A stretch of 64,000 nt of DNA from Acidobacteriaceae bacterium KBS 146 (GTDB lineage: Bacteria > Acidobacteriota > Terriglobia > Terriglobales > Acidobacteriaceae): contig JHVA01000001.1 in NCBI GenBank assembly GCA_000688615.1, positions 806,001 through 870,000 of the forward strand. The letters are read 5' to 3'. A program made the position numbers and the translations under genes. Positions 50,020 through 59,689 of the stretch are shown one piece after another (positions within the stretch are counted from its first letter, which is position 1; each line of letters begins with the position of its first letter). Below the pieces are notes generated by a model. It did not search any database, was not told where the DNA came from, and saw only the letters and a list, made by a program, of their open reading frames with translations.

Positions 50020-52626
50020 TTGCCAGTCAAACTCAAATACGGCAGTAAATCGAGCGGGAAGCGAGCAAGTATCGTCGATCGGCTTCATCTGGACAACCGT
50101 TTTGTACGGTATGGACTGGTGGCAGTGCTTGCCTGTTTCATCGTTGGTCTGAGCGTCGTCGGGTTCTACTACTTTAAGTACGAAAACGTCGTCAACGATC
50201 GTCTGGCGAAGGGCCCCATGTTCGCCAGCGTCTCGCAGATTTACGCGGCACCGCGCGAGATACGCAACGGGCAGAAGCTTTCTGCTTCGGCCATTGCTGG
50301 CGACCTCAGACGCGCTGGGTACAACAGCAATTCGCAGCTCGGAACCTTTCAGCTGAACGGCGACTCTATCTTCATCAAGCCGGGCCCTCAGAGTTATCAC
50401 ACGACCGACGGTGCGACCATCTCTGCTCCGGATGGCGTTGTCCAGAAGATTACCGCGGAAAATGGCGCGGCGTTGAGCGCGTATGAGCTGGAGCCGCAGC
50501 TGATTACGGCTCTGTCGGAGGAAAACAGCCGAACGAAGCGGCGCATGGTCTCCTACAACGACATACCGCCCCAGATGGTGCAGGCAGTTACCTCTATAGA
50601 GGATCGTAATTTCTTCGAGCACAGCGGCGTCAACTTTCTGCGAATCATAAAATGCGGTATCGAGGACCTGAGCAGTGGAAGAAAGCGCTGCGGAGGTTCG
50701 ACGATCACGATGCAGCTGGCGCGAGGCTTCTTCCTTTCGCCAGAAAAACGGCTGAAGCGCAAGTTTATCGAGATCCTGATTACCTTCCAGCTTGAATCGC
50801 GGTTCTCTAAGCAGCAGATCTTCGAGATGTACGCGAACCAGATCAACCTGGGACATCGCGGCAGCTACGACATCAATGGCCTGGGGGAGGCTGCGCAGGC
50901 CTTCTTCGGTAAGAACCTGAAGCAGCTGGACACCGCAGAATGCGCTCTTCTGGCCGGCATGATTCAAAGCCCGAGCCGGCTGAATCCTTATCGTCACCCG
51001 GAGCGTGCGATCGCACGTCGTAATGTAGTGCTGGATTCAATGGTCGAGACCGGTGCGATCTCGCACAGCGCGGCAACAAGAGCCAAGGCCGATCCTATCC
51101 ACCTTGCGACTCCTGATGTAGATGCGAGCGAAGCTCCCTACTTCGTCGATCTGGTGCACGATCAGCTGGTACAACGCATCAGCGACCAGGATCTGGCCCA
51201 TCAAAGCCTCCGTATCTATACATCGCTCGATCCCGAGCTGCAGAGCGCCGCCTCTGAGGCTGTGGATATCGGCATGAAGAGTGTCGATGAGATTGTTCGC
51301 AAGCGCTATGCTCGCAAGCAGGATGCCGGCCCCATTACCTATCCGCAGGTAGCGATGGTGGCTCTGAACCCGCATACGGGCCAAATCCTCGCTCTTGTAG
51401 GCGGCCGCCGCTACGGCGCCTCGCAGCTAAACCATGCCATCGCACAACGTCCAACTGGATCGATCTTCAAACCGTTTGTCTATGCAGCGGCCTATAACAC
51501 CGCGCTGAATGGCATGAACCTTGACGGCGATGGTCCATTTACCGCCGTCACCAAACTGAATGACGATCCGCAGGATTTTGGGACTGCTGGCAAACCGTAT
51601 ATGCCCGGGAACTTTGTGAAGGGCGAGTATCCGGGCATGGTAACGGCCTTCGAAGCTCTCGCACACTCCCTCAACATCGCTACGATCGCATTAGCTCAAA
51701 AGATCGGTTATGGGAACGTCGCCGCGCTGGCTCGCTCTGCAGGGATCGTCAATGCCCGCGCCACACCTTCGGTCGCGATCGGAACCTATAATGCTACTCC
51801 CATCGACATGGCTGGCGCCTACACCGTCTTTGCCAATGGCGGGGTTCACCTGAAGCCTTGGATGCTTGCCTCCGTACGCAACACCTCTGGCGATATCGTT
51901 GCCGACTACTCTCCCGATGCGAAACAGGTCATGGATCCTCGCGCCGCTTTCCTCACGCAGTCCCTTCTGGAAGGCGTGATGAATTACGGTACGGGTGCGG
52001 TTGTTCGCGGACGAGGGTTTAGCGCTCCGGCGGCAGGCAAGACCGGTACAGAGCATGACGCCTGGTTTGCCGGGTATACGTCTTCCCTTCTCTGCATCGT
52101 CTGGGTAGGAAATGATGACTACACGGACATCAAGATACAGGGAGCAGATGCAGCCGCGCCCATCTGGGCAGAGTTTATGAAGCGGGCAATCAAGCTTCCG
52201 CAATACTCAGACGTGAAGCCGTTTTCACCCCCCGATGGCATCACCATCGCCCGTGTCGATCGCGATACCGGCTTGCTGGCAGATCCATCCTGCAGTGTGC
52301 ACACGGCCAACGTGGCCTTCCTGGATGGTACGGTTCCCACGGGAAGCTGCAGTCAGATGCGGGACAACCCGCAGAACTTCTTCCAGAAGATCTTTGGCCT
52401 TGGCGGTCGCCCTGCAGAGGTCTCCCCGTATTCCCCCGCAGCACCGAATTCTCCCGCAGGCGCGGCCGGACCGCCGTCACCCCATCCGACGTCAACAAAT
52501 CCAGCTGGCAATAATCCGCAGCAAACTGTGCAGCCTGAGCAGCCAAAGAAAAAGAAAAACATCTTTCAGAAGATCTTTGGCGGTGGCGGGGATAAGGATA
52601 AGAAAGATCCGCAGCAGCCTCAGTAG
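50020..52626 (+). CDS. class A penicillin-binding protein (PBP1-type)
   Basis: An 868-residue bifunctional cell-wall synthase starting with TTG. It has a short cytoplasmic part, one transmembrane helix (about 31-54), a PBP1B-like UB2-type linker and a glycosyltransferase domain (about 165-340: EDRNFFEHSGVN, GGSTITMQLARG). The transpeptidase domain follows (about 400-720) with RPTGSIFKPF (Ser), SLN and KTGT motifs. The last 80 residues are Pro/Asn/Gln-rich; FQKIFG occurs twice in this tail, and the DNA copies are also alike. It acts on peptidoglycan in the periplasm. Its 3' end overlaps the convergent cheR by 7 bp. Confidence 0.95.
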   Translation: MPVKLKYGSKSSGKRASIVDRLHLDNRFVRYGLVAVLACFIVGLSVVGFYYFKYENVVNDRLAKGPMFASVSQIYAAPREIRNGQKLSASAIAGDLRRAGYNSNSQLGTFQLNGDSIFIKPGPQSYHTTDGATISAPDGVVQKITAENGAALSAYELEPQLITALSEENSRTKRRMVSYNDIPPQMVQAVTSIEDRNFFEHSGVNFLRIIKCGIEDLSSGRKRCGGSTITMQLARGFFLSPEKRLKRKFIEILITFQLESRFSKQQIFEMYANQINLGHRGSYDINGLGEAAQAFFGKNLKQLDTAECALLAGMIQSPSRLNPYRHPERAIARRNVVLDSMVETGAISHSAATRAKADPIHLATPDVDASEAPYFVDLVHDQLVQRISDQDLAHQSLRIYTSLDPELQSAASEAVDIGMKSVDEIVRKRYARKQDAGPITYPQVAMVALNPHTGQILALVGGRRYGASQLNHAIAQRPTGSIFKPFVYAAAYNTALNGMNLDGDGPFTAVTKLNDDPQDFGTAGKPYMPGNFVKGEYPGMVTAFEALAHSLNIATIALAQKIGYGNVAALARSAGIVNARATPSVAIGTYNATPIDMAGAYTVFANGGVHLKPWMLASVRNTSGDIVADYSPDAKQVMDPRAAFLTQSLLEGVMNYGTGAVVRGRGFSAPAAGKTGTEHDAWFAGYTSSLLCIVWVGNDDYTDIKIQGADAAAPIWAEFMKRAIKLPQYSDVKPFSPPDGITIARVDRDTGLLADPSCSVHTANVAFLDGTVPTGSCSQMRDNPQNFFQKIFGLGGRPAEVSPYSPAAPNSPAGAAGPPSPHPTSTNPAGNNPQQTVQPEQPKKKKNIFQKIFGGGGDKDKKDPQQPQ

Positions 52627-53468
52627 TCAGATTTTCTTTGTACAGAATCACGTAGAGGTCTGTAGAAAAACGACTCTGCAGCGAACTCTGCTTCAAAAAG
52701 ATTAGTCGAGTCCTCCGCCTGCTCCGCGTTTCCAAGTAGAAGGTAGCCGTCTGCGGCTGTCAGGCGGTGCATTGCAGCAAAGACGTGACTGCGATCTTCC
52801 TGAGAAAAATAAAGCAGGACATTCCGTAAGAGCACAAGATCAAATTCTGGGAGCGAAGGAAGCGGTGCGCAGAGGTTGAGCTGCTGAAACTCGCACATGG
52901 CACGCAAGCGCGAACTGATCTCCCACTCTTCTTCGTCGCGAGTCATATATTTCAGAAGCATTCGAGCAGGAAGCCCACGATTGACCTCAAGACGGCGGTA
53001 GCGGCCTTGCTGCGCATATTCGACAACTCGTCGCGAGATATCGGTTCCAATAATTTTGATGTCCCAGTAGGCCGTCTCCGGAAGATGCTCTAAAAGGAGC
53101 ATCGCGATGCTGTACGCCTCCTGACCGGTCGAGCTTGCCGCACTCCAGATGCGAAGCCTACGCGAGGCTCTGCGACGCTCTACAAGCTCCGGCAGGATGG
53201 TTTCGCGAAGAAGATTGAAGGTTTTCACGTCACGGAAGAAGCTCGTCTCATTGATCGTCATAGCCTCGGCCACGGCGCGATGGAGATGTGTGCGGCGCTC
53301 GGTCTGGAGCAGGCGAACGAAGTCCTGCAAGTTGGTGGCGCCGGCTTTGTGCGCGATCGGGGTAAGTTTTGCGTCGAAGAGAGAGTTGCGCGATGGATCG
53401 ATAAGATTAGCGGACTGCTTCAATACGACCTCACGCAGATAGGCATAGTCGGAGTCAGTACAGGCCAT
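52620..53468 (-). CDS. cheR: chemotaxis protein methyltransferase CheR
   Basis: A 282-residue SAM-dependent methyltransferase that methylates glutamates of chemoreceptors. An N-terminal helical domain is followed by a Rossmann-like domain with RIWSAASSTGQEAYSIAMLL (SAM site), IIGTDISRRVVEYAQQG and RNVLLYFS. The start ATG at 53468 follows GGAGG and lies 14 bp inside the end of cheB. It is the last gene of the che operon. Confidence 0.95.
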   Translation of the reverse strand: MACTDSDYAYLREVVLKQSANLIDPSRNSLFDAKLTPIAHKAGATNLQDFVRLLQTERRTHLHRAVAEAMTINETSFFRDVKTFNLLRETILPELVERRRASRRLRIWSAASSTGQEAYSIAMLLLEHLPETAYWDIKIIGTDISRRVVEYAQQGRYRRLEVNRGLPARMLLKYMTRDEEEWEISSRLRAMCEFQQLNLCAPLPSLPEFDLVLLRNVLLYFSQEDRSHVFAAMHRLTAADGYLLLGNAEQAEDSTNLFEAEFAAESFFYRPLRDSVQRKSDY

Positions 53469-54669
53469 GCGCCACCTCCCGTCGACGAAGGGAAACGGAA
53501 GAAGGACGGGCCGACATGCCGCTGTTTTTTGCACGGCCAACGCTGACCCTCTGATTGACCTCGCGAGCGATGGCCTCGAGAGGCAGGACGGCATCGGCGA
53601 TTCCAGACTCCACCACCCTGCCCGGCATTCCCCATACGGCAGAACTCATTTCATCCTGAGCGATCACTACTCCACGACGATCATGAACCGCTCGTGCCCC
53701 TTCCAGACCGTCAGAGCCCATCCCGGTGAGGACGAGCGCCAGTGTTCCTGCTCCATACGCCCGGGCTGCGGAAAGAAACAGGTAATCCACTGCTGGGCGG
53801 CAGTGGTGCAGTGGCTCCTGGGAATGAAGTTTTACCTGAGCGCCGGTCCCCGGTTCGGTTGCCCCTAGGCGAGTCGCTATCTCCATATGCATATCACCGG
53901 GGGCCAGCCACACCATCCCCGGTTGCAGGGGCGCGCCGTGATAGGCCTCTGCAACTCTGAGATGGCAGCATCGGTCGAGGCGTTCCGCAAGCACATTGGT
54001 GAACAACTTAGGCATATGCTGCACGATCAATGTTGGGACAGGAAGATCAGAGGCGAGCTTCGGCAAGAGCTGTTCGAGTGCGGTCGGCCCACCGGTGGAG
54101 ACGCCAATTACCAACACCTCAACCGTTGCGCCAGACAAATCCGCGCCTTCAGCTTTCGCTCGCTCCGGAACCGAACTCTGCCGGGGCGCAAGAAGCGAAC
54201 GATGTGGAGCCGGCCGCCTTCGTTCTGCCGCGAAGGCAGCGATTCTCGGCAACAGTTGGTCTGCCAGGGAACGGAGTGCGCTCTCAAGATCGCGCTGCCC
54301 CGTAGGCTTCATCACATAGTCGGCAGCACCTCGCGCCAGAGCGTCGAGAGTGGCTCTCGCGCCCATCTCGGTGTGTGAGCTGCACATAATAACCGGAAGC
54401 CCTGGCTTGGTGTGCCGCAGGCGATCGAGAACATCGAGCCCGGTCATCCGTGGCATCTCAAGGTCGAGGATCAGGACATCCGGCGTGAGGCGCTGGATCT
54501 CCTGGAGGCATTCCACGCCGTCACGAGAGACGCCGACAAGCTCCATCCGGGCAAGCTCGCCGCGTGTGTACTCCGACTGACGCTGGAAGAGCGTTCGCAG
54601 GATTCCACGCATGACGGCAGAATCGTCGGCCGCGAGAACGCGCAGGGGCTGCGTCGCAAAGATACTCAT
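53455..54669 (-). CDS. cheB: chemotaxis response regulator / protein-glutamate methylesterase CheB
   Basis: A 404-residue protein. The receiver domain (about 9-125) has the acidic pocket AADDSAVMRG and the phosphoacceptor in LILDLEMPRMTGLD. A linker precedes the methylesterase domain (about 185-370) with Ser in GVSTGGPTALEQ, His in VQHMPKLFTNV and Asp in GMGSDGLEGAR. The start is set at ATG 54669 because upstream sequence lacks domain homology. It demethylates receptors, opposing CheR. It follows cheY by 58 bp. Confidence 0.95.
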   Translation of the reverse strand: MSIFATQPLRVLAADDSAVMRGILRTLFQRQSEYTRGELARMELVGVSRDGVECLQEIQRLTPDVLILDLEMPRMTGLDVLDRLRHTKPGLPVIMCSSHTEMGARATLDALARGAADYVMKPTGQRDLESALRSLADQLLPRIAAFAAERRRPAPHRSLLAPRQSSVPERAKAEGADLSGATVEVLVIGVSTGGPTALEQLLPKLASDLPVPTLIVQHMPKLFTNVLAERLDRCCHLRVAEAYHGAPLQPGMVWLAPGDMHMEIATRLGATEPGTGAQVKLHSQEPLHHCRPAVDYLFLSAARAYGAGTLALVLTGMGSDGLEGARAVHDRRGVVIAQDEMSSAVWGMPGRVVESGIADAVLPLEAIAREVNQRVSVGRAKNSGMSARPSSVSLRRREVAHGLY

Positions 54670-54727
54670 GTTTCCAGGTCCCCTTCTTCCGCATCGGGCG
54701 GGCTCAGTATGAAGTTTCGTAATCGAC

Positions 54728-55096
54728 TCAAGCGGCGAACCCAAGAAGCATCATCTTTTCGCGCAGACTTTCGGGAGTAAAGGGTTTCATTAGAAATTCA
54801 TCGGCACCATTGTCCAGTGCCTTAGAGATAAAGTGGTTGTCCGCTTCGGTCGTCACCATCATCACTTTCATCTCCGGATGCAACCTTGCCTTTCGCAGCG
54901 CTTTGACACATTCCAGGCCGTTCATCACGGGCATATTGAGGTCAAGCAGCATCAGGTCGAAGTCTGTCTGGGCCTCCAGGACAGCCAACGCATCGCTTCC
55001 ATCAACGGCCTCGGCGCAAGCCACACCCATCCGACTCAGCAGGTTGCGAAGATACTCACGGATAAAGCTTGAGTCGTCGACGATCAGTACTTTCAT
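54728..55096 (-). CDS. cheY: chemotaxis response regulator CheY
   Basis: A 122-residue single receiver domain. It has VDDSSFIREYLRNLL, the phosphoacceptor Asp in LMLLDLNMPVMNG, Thr in MVTTEADN and Lys in FLMKPFTP. It has no output domain, so it should act by binding the motor or another target. Its ATG overlaps the stop of cheW. Confidence 0.9.
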   Translation of the reverse strand: MKVLIVDDSSFIREYLRNLLSRMGVACAEAVDGSDALAVLEAQTDFDLMLLDLNMPVMNGLECVKALRKARLHPEMKVMMVTTEADNHFISKALDNGADEFLMKPFTPESLREKMMLLGFAA

Positions 55097-55608
55097 AGAC
55101 CTTCTCCTGCGCCTCCCTGTCGAAACATTCCCGTTTCAGCAAGTCGAGAAGGCCGAAGCTTTTGCGGGTCGAGCTGTATCAGCAGGCCGTTTTCCATCTT
55201 GTAAGCCCCATCAAAGAGCCATTTGCACTTCGCGTCCAGCGTGCAGGGGTTCGCCTCGAGCATGTTGCGTTGAACCGTGACCACGCCGCCTACCGCATCG
55301 ATCACCAAGCCAAACCGTTCGTGGCCACCATCATCGTCCAGCACCAAGACACAGCCGACGTCGGCGTTTTCAGGAAGTCCAAGTAAGGCGCGGAAACTGA
55401 CGGTCGTCAAAACATCCCCACGGTACGGCACTACGCCCGCAACAAAGGCAGGAGCCATCGGCACACGCTCCAGCTCCCGACGACCTAATACCTCACGTAT
55501 CTTCGCGGTGTCGATCCCGAAGGTCTCCTCACCTGCAAACATCGAACACAACGATGCACTCTCCGCCTCTTCCTGCATCTGCTCCGGACTTTGTGCAACG
55601 GCCTTCAT
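55093..55608 (-). CDS. cheW: chemotaxis coupling protein CheW
   Basis: A 171-residue protein of the CheW fold (about 20-160): FAGEETFGIDTAKIREVLG, VPYRGDVLTTVSFRALLGL, VVTVQRNMLEANPC. It links receptors to CheA. Its ATG overlaps the cheA stop by four bases. Confidence 0.9.
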   Translation of the reverse strand: MKAVAQSPEQMQEEAESASLCSMFAGEETFGIDTAKIREVLGRRELERVPMAPAFVAGVVPYRGDVLTTVSFRALLGLPENADVGCVLVLDDDGGHERFGLVIDAVGGVVTVQRNMLEANPCTLDAKCKWLFDGAYKMENGLLIQLDPQKLRPSRLAETGMFRQGGAGEGL

Positions 55609-57812
55609 GCGACCTCCCTCCAGTTCTTTCCGACCTCTCCCGCAAACCCGCGAAAGATGGTCGTCAACCTGTCTTTGACCAGGGCAAGATCCATCTCTCC
55701 ATTGGTCGTGTCCTTCTCGAGGACCGTTCCATCAGAGACATCGAGAACTCTACGGACAACGATTCCCATGCGCGCCGCCTTCGTCTCCGGATCACCGCAG
55801 ATGAGGATCGTGACGGAGGCATTTTCGTCCTCGAGCATCTCCATTCCATCGAGAACATGGCCGTCATCCCGCAGCTGCAACAACTCGCCACGGTACTGCA
55901 GCAAAGCGCGTCCGTTTGCATATTCGACGCGGTTGATGGGGACACTCTCGATACGCTCAACCACGCCCAGCGGAAGCGCTGTTCTCTCTCGTGCCCGATC
56001 TTCGAAGACCAGAAAGGATGCCTCCTCCCGTTGGATTTCGACAATCTGCTCCTCTTCTTCCATGACCGGCTTGACCCCTGCTCGAGCTGCGGTTGCGGCG
56101 ATGTCCAGGATGAGAGCCAGCGTGCCGTTGCCAAGCACGGTGGCTCCCGAGAACAGTCCGATCTCGCGCAGCACAGCCGAAAGCGGCTTTACTACAATTT
56201 CTTCAGGAGCCAGAAGGTCTTCGACGACCAGACCATAACGGCAACCCTCCGCCTCGAGCACAGCCATGTAGAATCCGTGGGCCTCGGCAGCGCTCTTAAG
56301 GCCTAACAGACGATCGAGCCACACCATAGGCAAGAGTCTTTCGCGCAGACGGTAGACCTCGGAGGCTCCCACGCGCTCAACGACCTTCTCTTTATCCCGC
56401 GCAGGAATATAGACCAGTTCAACCAGGGTGGTTTGCGGCAGCGCAAAGCTTTGACCTCCGCTACGCACGACCAGTGCAGGAACGATGGCGAGTGTTAGAG
56501 GAACCCTGAGCCGCAATGTCGTTCCAAAGCCAACCTTTGATTCCAGCTCGACGCTTCCACCTACCTTCTCGACGTTGGCGCGCACTACATCCATGCCAAC
56601 ACCGCGACCGGAGACAGTCGTGACAGCCGCTGCGGTCGAAAACCCGGGAAGGAAGATGAGCTGCAGCGCCTCGCGCTCCGTCATCTCTTTGGCCTGCTCC
56701 GTGGTCACGAGTCCACGTTCGATTGCTTTGGCCAGAACGCGCTCTATCGCGATGCCGGCACCGTCGTCCGCAACTTCGATGACGACGGAGCCACTCTGAT
56801 GAAAGGCTCTCAGACGAAGACAGCCTTCGGCAGGCTTGCCTGCAAGGACACGATCCGCAGGCGACTCAATGCCGTGATCTACGGAGTTGCGTACCGCGTG
56901 GGTTAGAGGATCCTTGATCGCTTCGAGCAGGCTCTTGTCCAGCCCTGTCTCCTGACCGGAGAACTCAATCCTCACATCGCGCCCGCAGGTTCGTGCCAAA
57001 TCGCGCACCATACGCGGAAATTTGCCGAAGAGATTGCCAACCGGCTGCATGCGGGCCTGCATCACCGTCTCTCGCAGATCGGCCGTCACGCTGTCCAGAC
57101 GCCGGGCCAGTTCAGGAAAGTTGGTGGCTTCCACTCCGCTCTGCAGCATCTGATTGCGAGTAAGCACCAGCTCCCCGACCAGATTCATCATCCGGTTGAG
57201 AACTTCCACATCGATCCGCAGGGTCTTATCGCCATTCGAGGAACCGGTGCCCTGTGTCGCTGCGGCAGGAGTCATTGCCTCCGCAGGAGACATCGCTGGA
57301 TCTGCCTCTTCTGCAACCTTAGTAGAGATGACAGGGGCGGACGGTCTTGCAGTCTCCAGATCGTCCCCGTTCAGCCTGGCCAGATCAGTGATCAGGACGC
57401 TGTCTTCGTCACTGGCGCGTGTTCCTTCGCCACCTGTCTCCTCAATGAGGGCCAGGATGGCCCGAAGACCATCGAGCAGGCGCAGCAGACCACTAATCAG
57501 CTCCTCGGTGACAGCCAATCGGCCTTCCCGCAACGATCCCAGCAGGTGTTCGCCAGCATGGGCTAGTTTCTCAAGCCGGTTGAATCCGAGAAACCCGGTT
57601 GTGCCCTTGATTGTGTGCACCGCACGAAATATCTCTCCGACGAGCTGCTGACTGTCGTGCGGTCGGGCTTCGAGTTCAGTCAGGCACCGCTCCATGCGGT
57701 CCAGACCGTCCTGGCTTTCTGCGATAAATTCTTGGGTCAGGTCGTCCACATCCCTCTTATCGGGAATCGTTGGCAAATCATTAGTGCGGGGTGACTTGTC
57801 AGCGGTCACCAT
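55605..57812 (-). CDS. cheA: chemotaxis histidine kinase CheA with a second CheW-like domain
   Basis: A 735-residue sensor kinase. The P1/Hpt domain (about 20-125) has the phosphoacceptor in AVHTIKGTTGFLGF. A dimerisation helix pair (KTLRIDVEVLNRMMNLVGELVLTRNQML) is followed by HATPase boxes (THAVRNSVDHGIE, VADDGAGIA, TVSGRGVGMD). A CheW-like P5 domain (about 455-590) precedes a second, diverged CheW-like segment (about 600-735). No P2 domain is obvious. The start is ATG 57812; further upstream the frame is only the shadow of cdd. It is the first gene of the che operon. Confidence 0.95.
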   Translation of the reverse strand: MVTADKSPRTNDLPTIPDKRDVDDLTQEFIAESQDGLDRMERCLTELEARPHDSQQLVGEIFRAVHTIKGTTGFLGFNRLEKLAHAGEHLLGSLREGRLAVTEELISGLLRLLDGLRAILALIEETGGEGTRASDEDSVLITDLARLNGDDLETARPSAPVISTKVAEEADPAMSPAEAMTPAAATQGTGSSNGDKTLRIDVEVLNRMMNLVGELVLTRNQMLQSGVEATNFPELARRLDSVTADLRETVMQARMQPVGNLFGKFPRMVRDLARTCGRDVRIEFSGQETGLDKSLLEAIKDPLTHAVRNSVDHGIESPADRVLAGKPAEGCLRLRAFHQSGSVVIEVADDGAGIAIERVLAKAIERGLVTTEQAKEMTEREALQLIFLPGFSTAAAVTTVSGRGVGMDVVRANVEKVGGSVELESKVGFGTTLRLRVPLTLAIVPALVVRSGGQSFALPQTTLVELVYIPARDKEKVVERVGASEVYRLRERLLPMVWLDRLLGLKSAAEAHGFYMAVLEAEGCRYGLVVEDLLAPEEIVVKPLSAVLREIGLFSGATVLGNGTLALILDIAATAARAGVKPVMEEEEQIVEIQREEASFLVFEDRARERTALPLGVVERIESVPINRVEYANGRALLQYRGELLQLRDDGHVLDGMEMLEDENASVTILICGDPETKAARMGIVVRRVLDVSDGTVLEKDTTNGEMDLALVKDRLTTIFRGFAGEVGKNWREVA

Positions 57813-57830
57813 AGCCGGTAGCCTCTCCCC

Positions 57831-58265
57831 ATGTCGCAAAATGGAGCACCGGACCGTCTCTCCCCTGCGCAAAGGAACGAACTGCAGCGTCGCGCACTTG
57901 CTGTCGCCGCTCGCGCCTACGCGCCTTACAGTTCGTTCCGGGTAGGCGCCGCAGTGCTCCTGGAGGATGGAAGCATTACAACGGGTTGCAATGTAGAGAA
58001 TGCCTCCTATCGCCTGACTACGTGCGCGGAACAGTCTGCGATCGCCTCCGCTGTGGCGCTTCGAGGCCCCAGCATCCGAATCCAGGCCGTTGTGATCGTG
58101 AATCTGAACGACACCGCCAGCCCTCCCTGCGGCGCCTGCCGGCAGACGATTCACGAATTCAGTACATCCTCTACCGAAATCTTTTTTCCTGCAGCCGAGG
58201 GCGCGCTCACCCGCTTTTCCATCGACGAGCTCCTTCCCTCAGCATTTCTCCTCAATAATCTCTAA
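57831..58265 (+). CDS. cdd: cytidine deaminase
   Basis: A 144-residue zinc enzyme converting cytidine to uridine and deoxycytidine to deoxyuridine. The zinc site is TTCAEQ (Cys ligand plus catalytic Glu) and PCGACRQT (two Cys). The substrate loop CNVENASY is conserved. It lies 18 bp from the divergent cheA start and 5 bp before deoA, with which it forms an operon. Confidence 0.95.
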   Translation: MSQNGAPDRLSPAQRNELQRRALAVAARAYAPYSSFRVGAAVLLEDGSITTGCNVENASYRLTTCAEQSAIASAVALRGPSIRIQAVVIVNLNDTASPPCGACRQTIHEFSTSSTEIFFPAAEGALTRFSIDELLPSAFLLNNL

Positions 58266-58270
58266 GTCTT

Positions 58271-59689
58271 ATGACCAAGACGATTCACCCCATCGACGTT
58301 ATCCTTCACAAGCGCGACGGTCTCGCACTTACCGACGAAGAGATACGCAGCTTCATCCGCGCCATCGTCCGGCGTACTCCAGCCAGACAACTCGTTACGG
58401 ATGCCCAGATTGCCGCTTTTCTAATGGGGGTTTTCTTTCAGGGGCTCAACTCCAGAGAACTCTCCGTCCTCACCGAGGCCATGCGCTTTTCTGGCGAGGT
58501 CGCTTACACGGAGATCCTCAACACCTTCGTTATCGACAAACATTCCACTGGAGGAGTCGGGGACAAGACATCGCTGCTCATTGCTCCAATCATCGCCGCC
58601 GCCGGAGTCGCGCACCCTACCCCAGAAGGCATTCCCGGCATCGTCGTGCCTATGATCAGCGGTCGCTCTCTGGGGCATACCGGGGGCACTCTCGATAAAC
58701 TTGAGACGATCCCAGGATTCGACACGCAACTCACGCTTGCGCGCATGCTCGACGTCCTCAAGCAGTGCGGCGCTGCTCTCATTGGCCAAACACCGACCAT
58801 TGTCCCTGCCGACCGTATTCTCTATGCGCTCCGCGATCACACTGGCACCGTCGAGTCTCCGTTCCTGATTACGGCCAGCATCATGAGCAAAAAGCTGGCC
58901 GAGTCGCTTAATGCCCTCGTGCTTGATGTGAAGGTTGGCTGCGGGGCCTTCATGCCGAGCTACGAGAAATCGAAATTTTTGGCAGAGCTGATGGTTCAGA
59001 CCGGCGAAGCTGCGGGTACGCGGACCGTGGCGCTCCTTACCGGTATGGACGAACCCCTGGGCCGCTTCTCCGGGAACTGGATTGAAGTCTGGGAGTGCGT
59101 CGACATCATGCGAGGCGTTCGACATCCGATGTCCGCCGATCTCATAGAGCTATCGCTCACTCTCTCTGGCTGGATGCTTCACCTCGCCGGCCACTCGCCC
59201 TCGCCTCAGGCGGGAATCGACCGTGCCGACGAGATTCTCAGATCGGGTGACGCTTACAACGCGTGGCTAAAGATCATTCAGGCTCAAGGCGGCGACACAT
59301 CCGTATTCGAAGACCCTGCCTCCCACCACACACCGGGGGCGAAACGTATCCTGAAGGCGGGGGAGACTGGCTTTCTTGCTTCCATGGATTGCAAACAGGC
59401 TGGGTGGGCCGTTCAGCGACTGGGAGCTGGCCGCGCCAAACCGGGCGATCCGGTCAGTGCGAACGCCGGGATTGAATCCCATGTAAAGCTCGGCGCGCAC
59501 ATTGAAGAGGGGCAGCCACTGTTTACGCTCTTCAGCGATGACGAGGCTCTGCTTGAGGAACCGGAACAGATGCTTCGGGAGAATTTGCGCATTATGGAGG
59601 AACCGCCAACTTTGCCTCCTTTGATACGGGAGGTGATCGCGGCAGATTCCACCCAACCGAACCGTGGAAGGAGAGGTCCTGATGCCTAA
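58271..59689 (+). CDS. deoA: pyrimidine-nucleoside / thymidine phosphorylase
   Basis: A 472-residue phosphorylase. KHSTGGVGDKTSL is the phosphate-binding region. The nucleoside site SGRSLGHTGGTLDKLETIPG is complete, and LVLDVKVGCGAFM matches the DVKVGSGAFM family motif with a Cys. It cleaves uridine, thymidine or deoxyuridine to base plus (deoxy)ribose 1-phosphate. It forms an operon with cdd; the last 8 bp overlap the acetyltransferase start. Confidence 0.95.
   Translation: MTKTIHPIDVILHKRDGLALTDEEIRSFIRAIVRRTPARQLVTDAQIAAFLMGVFFQGLNSRELSVLTEAMRFSGEVAYTEILNTFVIDKHSTGGVGDKTSLLIAPIIAAAGVAHPTPEGIPGIVVPMISGRSLGHTGGTLDKLETIPGFDTQLTLARMLDVLKQCGAALIGQTPTIVPADRILYALRDHTGTVESPFLITASIMSKKLAESLNALVLDVKVGCGAFMPSYEKSKFLAELMVQTGEAAGTRTVALLTGMDEPLGRFSGNWIEVWECVDIMRGVRHPMSADLIELSLTLSGWMLHLAGHSPSPQAGIDRADEILRSGDAYNAWLKIIQAQGGDTSVFEDPASHHTPGAKRILKAGETGFLASMDCKQAGWAVQRLGAGRAKPGDPVSANAGIESHVKLGAHIEEGQPLFTLFSDDEALLEEPEQMLRENLRIMEEPPTLPPLIREVIAADSTQPNRGRRGPDA

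Noticed and set aside
57813..58154. N-terminal extension of cheA up to 58154
   Set aside because: It lies antisense over the clearly coding cdd gene and shows no Hpt or other domain; ATG 57812 begins the family sequence.
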